A stretch of 64,000 nucleotides of DNA from Oscillospiraceae bacterium (GCA_910575695.1 CAJTGJ010000021.1:20091-84090), one strand, 5' to 3'; counted from the first letter of the stretch, positions 41,555 through 51,959 are shown. Notes: generated from the sequence alone by a model not told the origin. A program made the numbers and translations.

Positions 41555-44500
41555 ATGAAGAAACGTTTGTTGTCAGCGGCCCTGGCCCTGGCCATGGTGC
41601 TGACAATGCTGCCTTTGAGTGTGTTTGCGGCGTCGACGCCAGCAGCGGGAACAGTAGCTGATGGTGCGGCCGCCAGTTACCAGGCAAAAAACAATGCCAA
41701 CAATGAGTACGATGACGCTCCGGGCTGGTTTGCCCAAGTCAAGGGTCCTGACGGTAAAGTAACCGGCTATGAGAAAATCACAAGTGGTTTTATCGTCAAC
41801 GGTAAGTATTATTCGACTTTTCCGTCCAATACTGCGGGCACTGCGCCCTTGAGCACCACCTTTACTGTTGTTGGCAATGCTGGCGATGCGAGTATGCAGG
41901 ATGCTACCAGCGTAAATGTGGATGTATATGGCGCTGGTAGTTCGGTCGCCATTAAAGGTGACAAGCTGACCAGCATCACGGTCAACGACAGCAAATACCA
42001 GAGCGAGGTGGCGGCTGGCCAGCGCGGTGCGGATGAGCTTGGTAGCGTTACCCTGGATGCGCTCACCAGCGTGGGAGACCGGGGCGTCACTCTCAATCTG
42101 ACCAATGTGAAATCTACCAGTGCTGTTACCTTGAAGGGCAAAAACAGCACTAATGGCACTCCTTTGGCCAACACCATCACCCTGACCAACGCTAAAATCG
42201 GTGATGTTACCATGGGCGCGGATGACTGCACAAATACCGCTAAGAACCATGTGTATGCCTCCCAGCGCCTCACCGCGAACGCCAGCAATGTTGCCAAAGC
42301 CCCCGGCAACGAAATCGGCAATATCACGATGGTTGGCAGCAGCGGCAGTCAGATTAACCTGACTGACACCGCTCTGGGCAGCAACACCATCAACCTGACC
42401 GGTGTCGGCACCAGCCTGATTGCCAACGGCGCGACTACCGGCACTGGCAAGGTCACCTTGATCGGCAGTGTGGACGAGAATGTCACCACCGGCACGGCCC
42501 CCAGTGTGACCGTCAACGGCCACAGCCTGGGTGCTATCGAAGGTGATACTACTAATAAAGAGAAGCTTACGAGCAATTTCACTGTCACCGTTAACAGCGC
42601 GGGCACCGTTAGCGGCATTAATCTTAAAAATGCCAATGTTACGATTAACGGCGGCAAGGTGTCCACCGGGGCCATCAATGTTACTACCGGCTCTGTGAAA
42701 ATCCAGAATGGCGCGACTGTGGGTAACATCACTTTCGGGCAAGACGGTATCATCAGTGAGTTTTCCGTCACCGGTTCCCGGAACACTGTAGGCGCGGTTT
42801 CTGTTACCAACAGCAACACATTCAAAACTGTGAATATTGTCGCTGACAGCACGAATAAGTTTACAAGCCTTACCTTGGGCAACTATGCGGGCCATGGCGT
42901 CCATGGCGGTACATATACCACCGCTATTAACACGGACAAGGAGAAAGCCTATCTGGATACGAGCTTGGCCTACCGGGTGAAGCTGGCGAATAACAACTTC
43001 CGCTATTTCCCCGGCACTGCCGACGGCCTGTCCCAGGCTATTGCCGCCGCTGGTAAGACAAATGCTGAAGCTAATGATGGTATAATTCTTGTTGGACAGG
43101 AGAACACAGCCCATATTACTTTCAAAAATGGCACAACCGTGTTGGCCAAGATCGGCTTCAACGCCCCCAGTTCCATTATTGCCCCCAGCGTAATCAACGG
43201 CGTGACCTACAGCAACTGGACGCTGACCTCTGATAGTGATCAGACGGGCACCACGATTGCCGGCGGTCAGGAGTTCACCCGCACCCAGGTGGACAATATC
43301 ACGCTGGACGGACAGGGCGTTACCGGCTCGGTGACGAAGATTACCAATGCCGTTAATGCTGGAAACAACCAGGATGTGACCGTGAAGCTGGTTGGCAATA
43401 CGGTTACACTGTCCGGTGTGGCCCTGCCTGCTGCGGGCGATTTGGCCGTATTTCAGGTAAAGCTTATCACGGACATCGTCAGCAGCGATGGTGGTTCCCC
43501 TGTTGCGGTGACTGTTGGTGTGTCCTGGAACAGCAGGACCGGCAAGACTACCTTTGCGAACGATGTGCCGCTGGGGTATGGGATTACGGTTTCTGCCGAC
43601 GGAAGCACCCTGACCCTGAAAAACGGTGTCAAGTATACCGTGAACGGCTCTGGTCTGAAGAAACTGGTTACGACGTTTAATACTTATGAGGACAGCAAGG
43701 AAATCAAGGTGTCCTCTGTGACTGCCCCTGGCTACACCACCAACGCCCAGAAGAATCTGCTTATTAAGGATTTGCTCGGTGATACAGGTTCCGAATTTAA
43801 CTGGAAATCTAACCCCGAAATGCGTCAGGCTGTCAACGCCGCCAAGGCTACCATCAGCGAGAGCCAGGTGGAGAGCTGGAAGACCCAGGCACAGCGTACC
43901 GCGTGGAGCAAGACAAGCAGCAAGACCCCCACTGAGGCCGAGCTGGCCAATACTGGGTACACCAAGGTTATGCTTGTGCCCTACCTGAATGTAACGATCA
44001 CCAAAGCCAATCCCCTCACCGTGACAATGGCTCCCTATTACCGCGTGGAGGTTTGGCACACAGATTATACGGGTAGCGCCGACGCGATGCATCCTTCCCC
44101 CATTGAGGTGCAGGCTGGCCGCGCTTTGACCGGCTTGAACTCCATGATTTCTTCCGCCGCTGGCAAAGAACTTAAGGTCAAATTTGCGGGCAGTAGCGCT
44201 ACATATGCCCACCAGGACGGCATTTATGTGTACAAGATGGATAACAACGAGTTTGTCATCACTCACGCGGGCAAGAGCGGCCTGGGCACTGTGGTGCTCA
44301 ACACCACCGCCCCGCTGGTGAGCATGAAGCGCACGGGGAAGGAAGCAGACGGCACTGCTGCTGCGGCTGTTGGCAATACGTATTACTACGACAGCCTCCA
44401 GGCCGCTGTGGACGATACTCTGCCCCAGGAGAAGGACAAGGAGGACGAAATCAGCATCACCAGCGCCTATACCGGGAACGGCAATATCAACGTCGCCGGT

Positions 44501-45469
44501 CAGGCCCGGATCTTTAAGATTACCACCAACGGCAATACTACCATCACCTCCAATGCCAGCGGCGATGTGAGGGTGACTGCCCCCGCCAGCGGCAGCACTT
44601 ACACCATCCAACTGGTAAAGGATGTGGCCTCCGCCACGTCCACCGTGAGCATCTCGGTGAACACCGCCATCGGCGGCTCCGCCACCGTCAGCTCCGGCAG
44701 CGCCAAGCCCGGCGACACCGTGACCGTTACCCCGAGGGCCGTCAGCGGCTACAAGGTGAGCGGCGTCACCGCGGTCACCAACACCGGCGCGTCGGTGCCC
44801 GTGAAGGCCAACAGCAACGGCACCTATACCTTCACCGTGCCCGCCAACGCCACCAAGGTCACCGTTACCCCCAGGTTTGTGGCGAGCGAAAACCGCATCT
44901 TCCCCGACGTGGACCCCAAGTCCTGGTACGGCCCCTCTGTGAAGTACTGCTATGAGACCACGGTGCGGGGCGTCCGCCTGATGGAGGGCGACGCCAACGG
45001 CAATTTCGCCCCCAACGCCAAGCTGACCCGGGCCCAGATGGTGCAGATGCTGTACAACCTGGCTGGCCGTCCCACCGTCACCGGCGCCTGCCCCTTCCCC
45101 GACGTGGTTGGCACCGGCTATGACTGGGCCGCGGCCCCCATCACCTGGGCCGCTCAGAAGGGCTACGTCATCGGCTACAGCGACGGCAAGTTCCACCCCG
45201 AGGTGAACGTCAGCCGCCAGGATATGGTCCTGATCCTGTACCGCTACGCCAAGCAGCCCGCCATCGGCGCCTCCGGCAGCCTGTCCGGCTACTATGACGC
45301 CTCCAGCGTGGGCAGCTGGGCCTACGACGCCGTCCGCTGGGCCGCCAGCATGGGCATACTCAGCGGCACCAACAGCGTGGCCCTGAACGGCTACATCAAC
45401 GGTCCGGTCCGCGCCAACCGCTGCGAGGTCGCTGTGACCCTCGCGAACTTCCACCGGCTGTACGGCTGA
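41555..45469 (+). CDS. Large SLH-domain surface protein (S-layer type)
   Basis: 1304 residues from the ATG after AGGAGG. A signal peptide (about 1-24) leads to a long Thr/Asn/Ser/Gly/Val-rich beta-repeat region (about 60-560, many N-I-T/V-T-L-x-G steps like a beta-helix), then mixed beta domains, a Lys/Val repeat domain near 1040-1105 and three SLH modules at the C-terminus (about 1112-1304; FPDV..SWY, FPDV..YDWA, YYDA..SWAY). SLH modules bind pyruvylated wall polymers. Codon use in the first two-thirds is visibly more A/T-rich at third positions than in neighbouring genes, while the SLH part is GC-rich, suggesting a mosaic gene. It is likely abundant. Confidence 0.9.
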   Translation: MKKRLLSAALALAMVLTMLPLSVFAASTPAAGTVADGAAASYQAKNNANNEYDDAPGWFAQVKGPDGKVTGYEKITSGFIVNGKYYSTFPSNTAGTAPLSTTFTVVGNAGDASMQDATSVNVDVYGAGSSVAIKGDKLTSITVNDSKYQSEVAAGQRGADELGSVTLDALTSVGDRGVTLNLTNVKSTSAVTLKGKNSTNGTPLANTITLTNAKIGDVTMGADDCTNTAKNHVYASQRLTANASNVAKAPGNEIGNITMVGSSGSQINLTDTALGSNTINLTGVGTSLIANGATTGTGKVTLIGSVDENVTTGTAPSVTVNGHSLGAIEGDTTNKEKLTSNFTVTVNSAGTVSGINLKNANVTINGGKVSTGAINVTTGSVKIQNGATVGNITFGQDGIISEFSVTGSRNTVGAVSVTNSNTFKTVNIVADSTNKFTSLTLGNYAGHGVHGGTYTTAINTDKEKAYLDTSLAYRVKLANNNFRYFPGTADGLSQAIAAAGKTNAEANDGIILVGQENTAHITFKNGTTVLAKIGFNAPSSIIAPSVINGVTYSNWTLTSDSDQTGTTIAGGQEFTRTQVDNITLDGQGVTGSVTKITNAVNAGNNQDVTVKLVGNTVTLSGVALPAAGDLAVFQVKLITDIVSSDGGSPVAVTVGVSWNSRTGKTTFANDVPLGYGITVSADGSTLTLKNGVKYTVNGSGLKKLVTTFNTYEDSKEIKVSSVTAPGYTTNAQKNLLIKDLLGDTGSEFNWKSNPEMRQAVNAAKATISESQVESWKTQAQRTAWSKTSSKTPTEAELANTGYTKVMLVPYLNVTITKANPLTVTMAPYYRVEVWHTDYTGSADAMHPSPIEVQAGRALTGLNSMISSAAGKELKVKFAGSSATYAHQDGIYVYKMDNNEFVITHAGKSGLGTVVLNTTAPLVSMKRTGKEADGTAAAAVGNTYYYDSLQAAVDDTLPQEKDKEDEISITSAYTGNGNINVAGQARIFKITTNGNTTITSNASGDVRVTAPASGSTYTIQLVKDVASATSTVSISVNTAIGGSATVSSGSAKPGDTVTVTPRAVSGYKVSGVTAVTNTGASVPVKANSNGTYTFTVPANATKVTVTPRFVASENRIFPDVDPKSWYGPSVKYCYETTVRGVRLMEGDANGNFAPNAKLTRAQMVQMLYNLAGRPTVTGACPFPDVVGTGYDWAAAPITWAAQKGYVIGYSDGKFHPEVNVSRQDMVLILYRYAKQPAIGASGSLSGYYDASSVGSWAYDAVRWAASMGILSGTNSVALNGYINGPVRANRCEVAVTLANFHRLYG

Positions 45470-45493
45470 CCCAGCCTGTCAGACGGAACGCGG

Positions 45494-45530
45494 AAAAAGC
45501 CCCCCGGCTATCAGCCGGGGGGCTTGTTTT
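45494..45530. terminator. Bidirectional terminator between the S-layer gene and ftsH
   Basis: The stem AAGCCCCCCGGC / GCCGGGGGGCTT has a 5-base loop, AAAAA before and GTTTTA after. Confidence 0.85.
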
Positions 45531-47700
45531 ACGGTTCAGGCGTTTCGCCATCGCCGGGGGGCTCGGCCTGGGGCTCGCCGGGCTCCTCCGCCGGGGGCGG
45601 CATGGGGATGGGCTCGTCAACGATATGGACGTGCCGCGCGGGGGGCTCGATCCCGTCCGAAAGGGCCTCGCTCCGGGTGGAGGCGTAAGCGCCCTCCACC
45701 AGCGCCGGATCCCGGCCCTCGATGATGGCAACCATCTCGCCGCCGGTGATGGTCTCCTTCTCCAGCAGGTAGGCCACGACCTTGTCCATGTCCTCCCGGT
45801 TTTCCCGGATGACCTCCACCGCGTCCCTGTAGCACACGTCCAGCACGGCCTTGACGGCCTTGTCCATGACCGCGGCGGTGTCCTGGGCGCAGTCCAGGCC
45901 GTAGCCGCCGTCCAGATACTGGTTCCGCACGGACCCCAGGGCCATCATGCCGAACTCCTCGCTCATGCCGTACATGGCGACCATGTTCCGGGCGATGCTG
46001 GTGGCCTCCTGGATGTCCTGGGAAGCGCCGTTGGTCATGGTGTCCATCACCACCTCCTCGGCGGCGCGCCCGCCCATGGACACGGTGATCTTCGCCATCA
46101 GCTCCTCCCGGGTGCGCAGATTGGTCTTATCCTCCTCGGGCATCAGCAGGGTGTAGCCCAGGGTGCCCTCGGTATGGGGTACAATGGTGATTTTCTGCAC
46201 GGGCTCGGCGTTTTTCTGCTTGTAGGCCACCATGGCGTGGCCCACCTCGTGATAGGCCACCAGCTTGCGCTCGAACTCGGTGAGGACGGAGTTTTTCTTC
46301 TCGCTTCCGGCGATCACGAACTCGAAGGAGGCCAGCAGGTCTTCCTGGGTGACCAGCCTGCGGCCCTTGCGCACGGCCCGGAGGGCGGCCTCGTTCACCA
46401 GGTTTGCCAGGTCGGCCCCCACGCACCCGGCGGTTGCCAGGGCGATTTTGTTCAGGTTTACGTCCTCGGCCAGCTTGATCTTCCGGGTATGGACCTGGAG
46501 GGTGGCGAGCCGTCCCGCCAGATTGGGCCGGTCGATGGTGATGCGCCGGTCGAACCGTCCGGGGCGGAGCAGGGCCTTGTCCAGCACCTCGGGGCGGTTG
46601 GTCGCGCCCAGGACGATAACGCCCTTGCCGGGGTCGAAGCCGTCCAGCTCGGCCAGCAGCTGGTTCAGGGTCTGCTCCCGCTCATCATTGCCGCCCATGC
46701 GGTTGTCCCGGGATTTGCCGATGGTGTCGATCTCGTCGATGAAGATGATGCAGGGGGCCATTTTGCTGGCCTCCTTGAACAGGTCCCGGACGCGGGACGC
46801 GCCCACGCCCACGAACATCTCCACGAAGTCGGAGCCGGAGATGGAGAAGAAGGGCACGTTGGCCTCACCGGCCACGGCCTTCGCCAGCAGGGTCTTGCCG
46901 GTACCCGGCGGGCCCACCAGCAGCGCGCCCTTGGGCAGCTTCGCGCCGATTTCGGTGTATTTGCCGGGGTTGTGGAGGAAGTCAATGATCTCCTCCAGGC
47001 TTTCCTTGGCCTCATCCTGGCCCGCCACGTCCTTGAAGGTGACGCCGGTTTTTTTCTCCACGTACACCTTGGCGTTGGACTTGCCCACGCCGCCGATGCC
47101 GCCGAAGCCCCCGCCAGACCCCATTTTCTTGAACATATAGCGGTAAATAAAGAGCATCGCCACCACCATGACCACCACCGGGAGCACGTAGCTGACGATG
47201 GCGGAGATCATATACTGCTCGTTGGTGACCAGCTCCGTCTCATAGCGGCCGACTTCATTTTCGTTCAGCCGCTCCGCCAGATCCCAGGAGAGGGGCGCGG
47301 TCTGGAACTTGATGGAGTCCGCCGCATCGCTGGAGACATTGGGATCGAACTGGCCGAACAGCTGGTTCCAGCCGCCGGTGCTGTAGGAATCCTTCCGTTT
47401 TTCCAGGTATTCCTGGAGGGGCGGGGTGTCCGGCTTCAGCGTGAAGGTGTAGACATTGGACGAGACGTCCACCGCGTCCACATAGCCTTCCTCCACCCAC
47501 TCATAGAAGGTGGAAAAGGGGACATTCTGCACCGAGGCGCTCTGCATACTGCTGCGGCACATATTGAGCAGGAACACCAGCATGATCGCCCACATAACGA
47601 TGCTCATAAAGCTCCACGGTGATCGTTTCTTGTCGTCCCCGCCGCCGTTTTGATTGCCGCCCCTGCGATTTGAGTCGTTCGGCTTTAACGGGCCGGCCAT
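45529..47700 (-). CDS. ftsH: ATP-dependent zinc metalloprotease FtsH
   Basis: 723 residues from the ATG at 47700 (AAGGAGG eight bases upstream); a GTG at 47706 is too close to that site. Two membrane helices (about 32-48 and 165-187) frame the outer domain. The AAA module has Walker A GPPGTGKT (263-270), Walker B IIFIDEID (about 318-325) and the [19 protein letters not shown]. The zinc site is HEVGH (484-488); most FtsH have HEAGH. A Pro/Glu-rich tail of about 40 residues ends the chain. It degrades membrane and regulatory proteins. Confidence 0.96.
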   Translation of the reverse strand: MAGPLKPNDSNRRGGNQNGGGDDKKRSPWSFMSIVMWAIMLVFLLNMCRSSMQSASVQNVPFSTFYEWVEEGYVDAVDVSSNVYTFTLKPDTPPLQEYLEKRKDSYSTGGWNQLFGQFDPNVSSDAADSIKFQTAPLSWDLAERLNENEVGRYETELVTNEQYMISAIVSYVLPVVVMVVAMLFIYRYMFKKMGSGGGFGGIGGVGKSNAKVYVEKKTGVTFKDVAGQDEAKESLEEIIDFLHNPGKYTEIGAKLPKGALLVGPPGTGKTLLAKAVAGEANVPFFSISGSDFVEMFVGVGASRVRDLFKEASKMAPCIIFIDEIDTIGKSRDNRMGGNDEREQTLNQLLAELDGFDPGKGVIVLGATNRPEVLDKALLRPGRFDRRITIDRPNLAGRLATLQVHTRKIKLAEDVNLNKIALATAGCVGADLANLVNEAALRAVRKGRRLVTQEDLLASFEFVIAGSEKKNSVLTEFERKLVAYHEVGHAMVAYKQKNAEPVQKITIVPHTEGTLGYTLLMPEEDKTNLRTREELMAKITVSMGGRAAEEVVMDTMTNGASQDIQEATSIARNMVAMYGMSEEFGMMALGSVRNQYLDGGYGLDCAQDTAAVMDKAVKAVLDVCYRDAVEVIRENREDMDKVVAYLLEKETITGGEMVAIIEGRDPALVEGAYASTRSEALSDGIEPPARHVHIVDEPIPMPPPAEEPGEPQAEPPGDGETPEP

Positions 47701-47789
47701 AGGCACAACCTCCTTTTGACAGATCGAAGCCGCGGGCGCGGCCTCAAGTCGATTTCATATTTACCTTAGCGTAGTCAGGCATTTAACGC

Positions 47790-47818
47790 AGTATACCATA
47801 CTTAGCGGATAAAAACAA
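47790..47818 (-). promoter_or_regulatory. Promoter of ftsH
   Basis: Minus strand: -35 TTGTTT, 17-bp spacer, -10 TATACT, about 90 bp upstream of the ATG. Confidence 0.6.
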
Positions 47819-47907
47819 GAAATGTTCATAGACATGGTGTAAAATTTCTATGACGAAAAAAGGCGGAGGAAAAGATGGCCCGCCCCCTTTCGCCCCGGTG
47901 GAAATTA

Positions 47908-47916
47908 TGATATACT
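47908..47916 (+). promoter_or_regulatory. Extended -10 promoter of rlmB
   Basis: TGA-TATACT gives an extended -10 with no good -35; 45 bp before the rlmB ATG. Confidence 0.5.
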
Positions 47917-47961
47917 TGATGCTCAAAGCAAAAAATGCCAGAAGGGAAAAGGAGCTTTTTC

Positions 47962-48735
47962 ATGCGTGAAGATAAAAACCGGCGTCCGGTCCAGGAGGCG
48001 GAAGCCGACGGCCTCATCGAAGGCCGCAACGCGGTGATCGAGGCCCTCCGGGCCGGAACCGCCATCGACAAGATTTACATCGCCCGGGGGGAGACGGACG
48101 CCGCCCTGGGGCACATTGCCTCCACGGCCCGGAACAAGGGGATCGTGGTCGCCGAGACCGACCGGCGGAAACTGGACGGCATGAGCCGCACCAAGAGCCA
48201 CCAGGGGGTCATTGCCGTGGCCGCCGTCCGGGAGTACGCCAGCGTGGAGGATATCCTGAACGCCGCCCGGGAGAAGGGGGAGGCCCCGCTGATCGTGGTA
48301 TGCGACGAGCTGTCCGATCCCCACAACCTGGGGGCGGTGATCCGCACCGCCGAGTGCGCCGGGGCCCACGGGGTGATCATTCCCAAGCGGCGCTCGGCGG
48401 GGCTGACCGCCATCGTGGCAAAAACCAGCGCCGGGGCGGTGAGCTACCTCCCGGTGGCCCGGGTGCCTAACCTGACCGCCGCGCTGAAGGGGCTGAAGGA
48501 GCAGGGCCTTTGGGTGTTCGGCGCCGATGCCGGCGGCGGCACGGTGCTGTACGACGCGGATCTGAAGGGTCCCGCCGTCATTGTCATCGGCAGCGAGGGG
48601 GACGGCATGGGCCGTCTGGTGCGGGAACAGTGCGATTTCCTGGTGTCCATCCCCATGAAAGGACAGCTCAATTCCCTCAATGCCTCGGCGGCGGCGGCAG
48701 TGGTGCTGTATGAGGCCGTGAGGCAGAGAGGATAA
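47962..48735 (+). CDS. rlmB: 23S rRNA (guanosine-2'-O-)-methyltransferase RlmB
   Basis: 257 residues from the ATG at 47962 with AAAGGAG. The N-terminal substrate-binding domain (LIEGRNAVIEALRAGTAIDKIYIA) and the SPOUT knot (DELSDPHNLGAVIRTAECAGAHGVIIP, VIGSEGDGMGRL, IPMKGQLNSLNASAAAAVVLYE) are complete. It methylates a guanosine ribose in 23S rRNA (G2251 in E. coli); TrmH-family relatives are the alternative. First of three genes in one transcript. Confidence 0.9.
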   Translation: MREDKNRRPVQEAEADGLIEGRNAVIEALRAGTAIDKIYIARGETDAALGHIASTARNKGIVVAETDRRKLDGMSRTKSHQGVIAVAAVREYASVEDILNAAREKGEAPLIVVCDELSDPHNLGAVIRTAECAGAHGVIIPKRRSAGLTAIVAKTSAGAVSYLPVARVPNLTAALKGLKEQGLWVFGADAGGGTVLYDADLKGPAVIVIGSEGDGMGRLVREQCDFLVSIPMKGQLNSLNASAAAAVVLYEAVRQRG

Positions 48736-48745
48736 GGAGGTACTC

Positions 48746-50872
48746 ATGTCCGATCAAAAGGATCAGAAAGGCGGGCCGGAGTACTCGGTGGATGAGATCC
48801 TGGCGGAGTACGGCTCAGGGAAGTCCAGAGGGACAAAGGTGCTGGACTTTCCCGACCCCAAACCCGAGCCGGAGCCCCCGGAGGCCGTTGCGCAGGAGCC
48901 CACCCGTGTGTTCCCCACGGTGCTGGAGGGGAAGGGGGCGGCGAAGGCCCCGCCGGACCCCCCGGCGGAGGACAAGCCCATCCCGGAGATCGTGCCGGAA
49001 AACGTGGGCCGGAAGCTGGGGGCGCAGCTTCACACCCTTCTGCGGAAGGCGGACAATTTTGCCGACCATATGTATGACCAGGCGGAGCCGGACGAGGATG
49101 CCCTCCGGGCGGAAAAATACACCCCCGGCGTGGATCAGGAGAAAGTGCCCGACGATGAGGACGAGGAGCCTCCCCGCCGCCCCAGGCTGCGGCTGGTGCG
49201 AAAAAAGGAGCTGCCCCCGGACACGCCGCCGGGGCGGCTGGCGGCGCTGTACGCCAAGGGCTTGAAGGGCCAGCGCCGCCGGTCGCGGTTCGCGGTTCTG
49301 CTGGGGCTTGTGGCGGCGGTTTGCTCGCTGGAGCTTCCGTTCCTGCCGTGGAATGTGGTGGAGGCTGCGGCGTCGGGCATCGGCCTGTCGCTGTATCAGT
49401 GCCGGGGGCTGCTGCTTACCATATTTCTGCTGTTGGCGGGGCTGGTGTGCTATGAGATCCCCGCCGCCGGGGCGAAGCAGTTATTCCTGCTGAAGCCCCG
49501 GGCGGAGAGCCTGCTTTTTTTCGCCTGGATGTTCACCCTCCTGGACGGCTTCACCGCCGGGTATCTGGAGGCCCGGACGGACTGCCTGCCCTGCTCGGCG
49601 GTGGCGGCGCTGGGGCTGGCCTTCGCCCTGTGGGGGACCAACGCCCGCCGCTGGGGGGACCGGCTGTCCGCCAAGGCGGCGGCCCAGGTGCGCTCCCCCT
49701 ATGTGGTGTCCCGGGACGAGAAGCTGTGGTCCAACAAGCCCACCTATACCAAGGCGTCCGGCTCTTGCGTGGGCTTTGGCAGCCAGCTCCAGATGGAGGA
49801 CGGCGGACAGCGGGCCTACCGCGTAGCCGCGCCGCTGCTGCTGCTGGGGTGCTTTTTGTGCGCGGTGATGGCCTCGGTGGGCCAGGGCGCGCCGGGGCGA
49901 TTTTTGTGGGCGGCGTCCGTGTGCTTTACGGCGTCCGGCTCCTGGCCGGCCCTGCTGGCCTTTGGCGTGCCGTACCGCAAGCTGGCCCAGCGGCTGCACC
50001 AGGCGGGGGCGGCGCTGGCGGGATGGACGGGCGCGGCCCGGTGCGGCCAGGGCGGCGTGATCGTCAGCGACGGGGACCTGTTCCCCACCGGGTCGGTGAC
50101 GGTGGGGCAGGTGAAGGTGTTCGGCAGCGTGGCTACGGAAAAGGTGGTGGGCTACACCGCCTCCATGCTGAGGGCCATGGACTGCGGTTTGACCCGGACC
50201 TTCCACGACCTTCTGCGCACCCAGGGGGCGCTGTACCGGGAGGTGGCCGGCCTGGAGTGGCATGAGGGCGGCGCGTCGGGGGTCATCCGGGGCAGGGAGG
50301 TGCTGGTGGGCACCGCCGCCTATATGCACCTGATGGACGTGGTCCTGCCTCCGGGGTATAACATCAAAAACGCCATATTCTGCGCTATCAACGGCCAGCT
50401 GTCCGGGATGTTCCTGCTCCACTACGCCATGAGCGACGCAGTGAACCCCAGCCTGTCCGCGCTGATGAAAGCGGGGCTGTCCCCGGTGCTGGCCACCCGG
50501 GACCCCAACCTGATCCCCGCCCTGCTGGAGCAGAAGTTCAAGCTCCCGGTGGACAAGCTGGAATTTCCCCCGGTGGGGCGGCGTCTGGAGCTGTCCGACC
50601 GGGAGCTGGAGGGGGACGCGCTGGTGGCCCTGCTGAGCCGGGAGGGGCTGAGCGTCTACTGTGACGCGCTGGTGGGGGGGCGCAGACTGCGGCAGGCCGT
50701 CCGGTGGGGGCTGTTTTTCACCCTGCTGGGATCGGCCGTCGGGCTGTGCATCACCTTTTACCTGACCTCCCTGGCGGCGTACAGCTCGCTGACCGCCGCC
50801 AATTTCCTGGTGTTCATGGCGGCGTGGCTGGTGCCGGAGGCGCTGATCGCCAACTGGGTGAATCAATATTAA
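48746..50872 (+). CDS. Degenerate P-type-ATPase-like membrane protein
   Basis: 708 residues. A disordered acidic/Pro-rich N-terminus (1-175; includes EYSVDEILAEYGSG) precedes about six membrane helices (about 182-305 and 360-412) and a soluble domain (about 430-665), ending with two helices (about 670-700). The soluble part has P-type-ATPase order: a phosphorylation-loop-like stretch (GGVIVSDGDLFPTGSVTV, 436-453), an N-domain-like loop (GREVLVGTAAYM) and a hinge-like LMKAGLSPVLATRDPN where TGD would stand. The DKTGT signature is not intact, so it is probably not a pump. The rlmB stop is 10 bp upstream. Function unknown. Confidence 0.65.
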   Translation: MSDQKDQKGGPEYSVDEILAEYGSGKSRGTKVLDFPDPKPEPEPPEAVAQEPTRVFPTVLEGKGAAKAPPDPPAEDKPIPEIVPENVGRKLGAQLHTLLRKADNFADHMYDQAEPDEDALRAEKYTPGVDQEKVPDDEDEEPPRRPRLRLVRKKELPPDTPPGRLAALYAKGLKGQRRRSRFAVLLGLVAAVCSLELPFLPWNVVEAAASGIGLSLYQCRGLLLTIFLLLAGLVCYEIPAAGAKQLFLLKPRAESLLFFAWMFTLLDGFTAGYLEARTDCLPCSAVAALGLAFALWGTNARRWGDRLSAKAAAQVRSPYVVSRDEKLWSNKPTYTKASGSCVGFGSQLQMEDGGQRAYRVAAPLLLLGCFLCAVMASVGQGAPGRFLWAASVCFTASGSWPALLAFGVPYRKLAQRLHQAGAALAGWTGAARCGQGGVIVSDGDLFPTGSVTVGQVKVFGSVATEKVVGYTASMLRAMDCGLTRTFHDLLRTQGALYREVAGLEWHEGGASGVIRGREVLVGTAAYMHLMDVVLPPGYNIKNAIFCAINGQLSGMFLLHYAMSDAVNPSLSALMKAGLSPVLATRDPNLIPALLEQKFKLPVDKLEFPPVGRRLELSDRELEGDALVALLSREGLSVYCDALVGGRRLRQAVRWGLFFTLLGSAVGLCITFYLTSLAAYSSLTAANFLVFMAAWLVPEALIANWVNQY

Positions 50873-50885
50873 AGGAGATGGCGGC

Positions 50886-51335
50886 ATGACGCCGGAGCAC
50901 ATTCTGCAATACTGCCTGGACAATCTGGAGGGCACAGTGCTGGTGGAGAGCTGGGGGGAACGGGGGATTTTCTACAACCCCGAAGGACGGCTGAAGCGGG
51001 GGGTTTACGTCCTCACCGTAAAGGAGAAGGACGGGGACAACGACAAGGCGTCCGGGCTGGACCGGGAGGGAATCTACCGGGTGAACGTGGGTGTCAGGAA
51101 AAACACCTTTATACAGCTGTTCGGCCCTGTGCCCAAGCGTCCGGGCAAGGGCGGCGTGGTGGATATGCCGTTTGACTTTTCCGCCGTTGACCAGATTCTG
51201 CCCCACCCGGTCTATGCCTGGATGGGGTGGGTCTGCGCACTGAATCCCTCGGAGCAGGCATTTCAGGCCCTCAAGCCCCTGATTCAAGAGGGGTATGAAT
51301 ACGCAAAGGAAAAATACAGAAAGAAAAAACTGTAA
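50886..51335 (+). CDS. DUF6194-like small protein
   Basis: 149 residues from an ATG with AAAGGAG, 13 bp after the pseudo-ATPase gene. The sequence runs LQYCLDNLEGTVLVESWGERGIFYNP, then LTVKEKDGDNDKASGLDREGIYRVNVGVRK, then HPVYAWMGWVCALNPSEQAF. It looks like the DUF6194 family, an MmcQ/YjbR-like fold, but I give the family name tentatively. Cytosolic, function unknown; co-transcribed with rlmB. Confidence 0.6.
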   Translation: MTPEHILQYCLDNLEGTVLVESWGERGIFYNPEGRLKRGVYVLTVKEKDGDNDKASGLDREGIYRVNVGVRKNTFIQLFGPVPKRPGKGGVVDMPFDFSAVDQILPHPVYAWMGWVCALNPSEQAFQALKPLIQEGYEYAKEKYRKKKL

Positions 51336-51345
51336 GTGCACATAA

Positions 51346-51378
51346 GAACGCCCCGGCTGACGCGCCGGGGCGTTCCTT
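51346..51378. terminator. Bidirectional terminator between DUF6194-like gene and ABC operon
   Basis: The stem AACGCCCCGGC / GCCGGGGCGTT has a 6-base loop; the ABC ATPase stop codon touches its end. Confidence 0.8.
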
Positions 51379-51959
51379 TATACACAATGAAGGGGGAGCC
51401 CGTCCAGCTCGACCACACGGTCGCAGGCCCCCAGCACCGCGGGCTGGTGGCTGGACAGCACCACCGGGACGTCCAGCGCCCGGAGCCGCTCCAGTATCCG
51501 CGCCGCGCGCTCAGGGTCCACCCCGGCGAAGGGCTCGTCCAGCAGGTACAGCGCCCCGCCCAGCGCCGCGCACCGGGCCAGGGCCAGCCGCCGGGCCATT
51601 CCGCCGGACAGGGCGGCGGGGAGGGCGTTTTCCTCCCCGGACAGCTCCGCAAAGGCCAGCCAGCGGGCCAGCTCCCCCCGCCGGGGGCGGGGAAGGACAT
51701 CAGTGATATGCTGTGCCGCCGTCCGCCAGGGAAGAAGCCGGTTTTCCTGGAACAAAAACGCGATCTGAGCCGGATTGACACCGCACACCGTGCCGCTTTC
51801 GGGGGCCTCCAGCCCCGCCATCACCCGCAGGAGGGTGGTTTTCCCACAGCCGGAGGGGCCGCTGAGGGCGGTGAGGCCATGATGGGGAAGCTCCAGGGAA
51901 AAGTGGTCCAGCACCAGCTTGCCGGAATAACGCAAAGTTAAATCCTGTACAGATATCAC
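51378..51959 (-). CDS. ABC transporter ATP-binding protein (NitT/TauT-type)
   Basis: 193 residues from a GTG that overlaps the permease stop by 4 bp. Walker A GPSGCGKT (34-41), Q-loop [11 protein letters not shown], signature [14 protein letters not shown] and Walker [14 protein letters not shown] are all present. It is short for the family (usually about 240-260), mainly in the region between Q-loop and signature and at the C-terminus. It should power the adjacent permease. Last gene of the operon. Confidence 0.9.
   Translation of the reverse strand: MISVQDLTLRYSGKLVLDHFSLELPHHGLTALSGPSGCGKTTLLRVMAGLEAPESGTVCGVNPAQIAFLFQENRLLPWRTAAQHITDVLPRPRRGELARWLAFAELSGEENALPAALSGGMARRLALARCAALGGALYLLDEPFAGVDPERAARILERLRALDVPVVLSSHQPAVLGACDRVVELDGLPLHCV

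Noticed and set aside
41573..45454. A 1293-codon open frame on the minus strand opposite the S-layer gene
   Set aside because: It mirrors the codon phase of a clear SLH-domain gene, starts without a ribosome site and its translation is low-complexity. It is a shadow.
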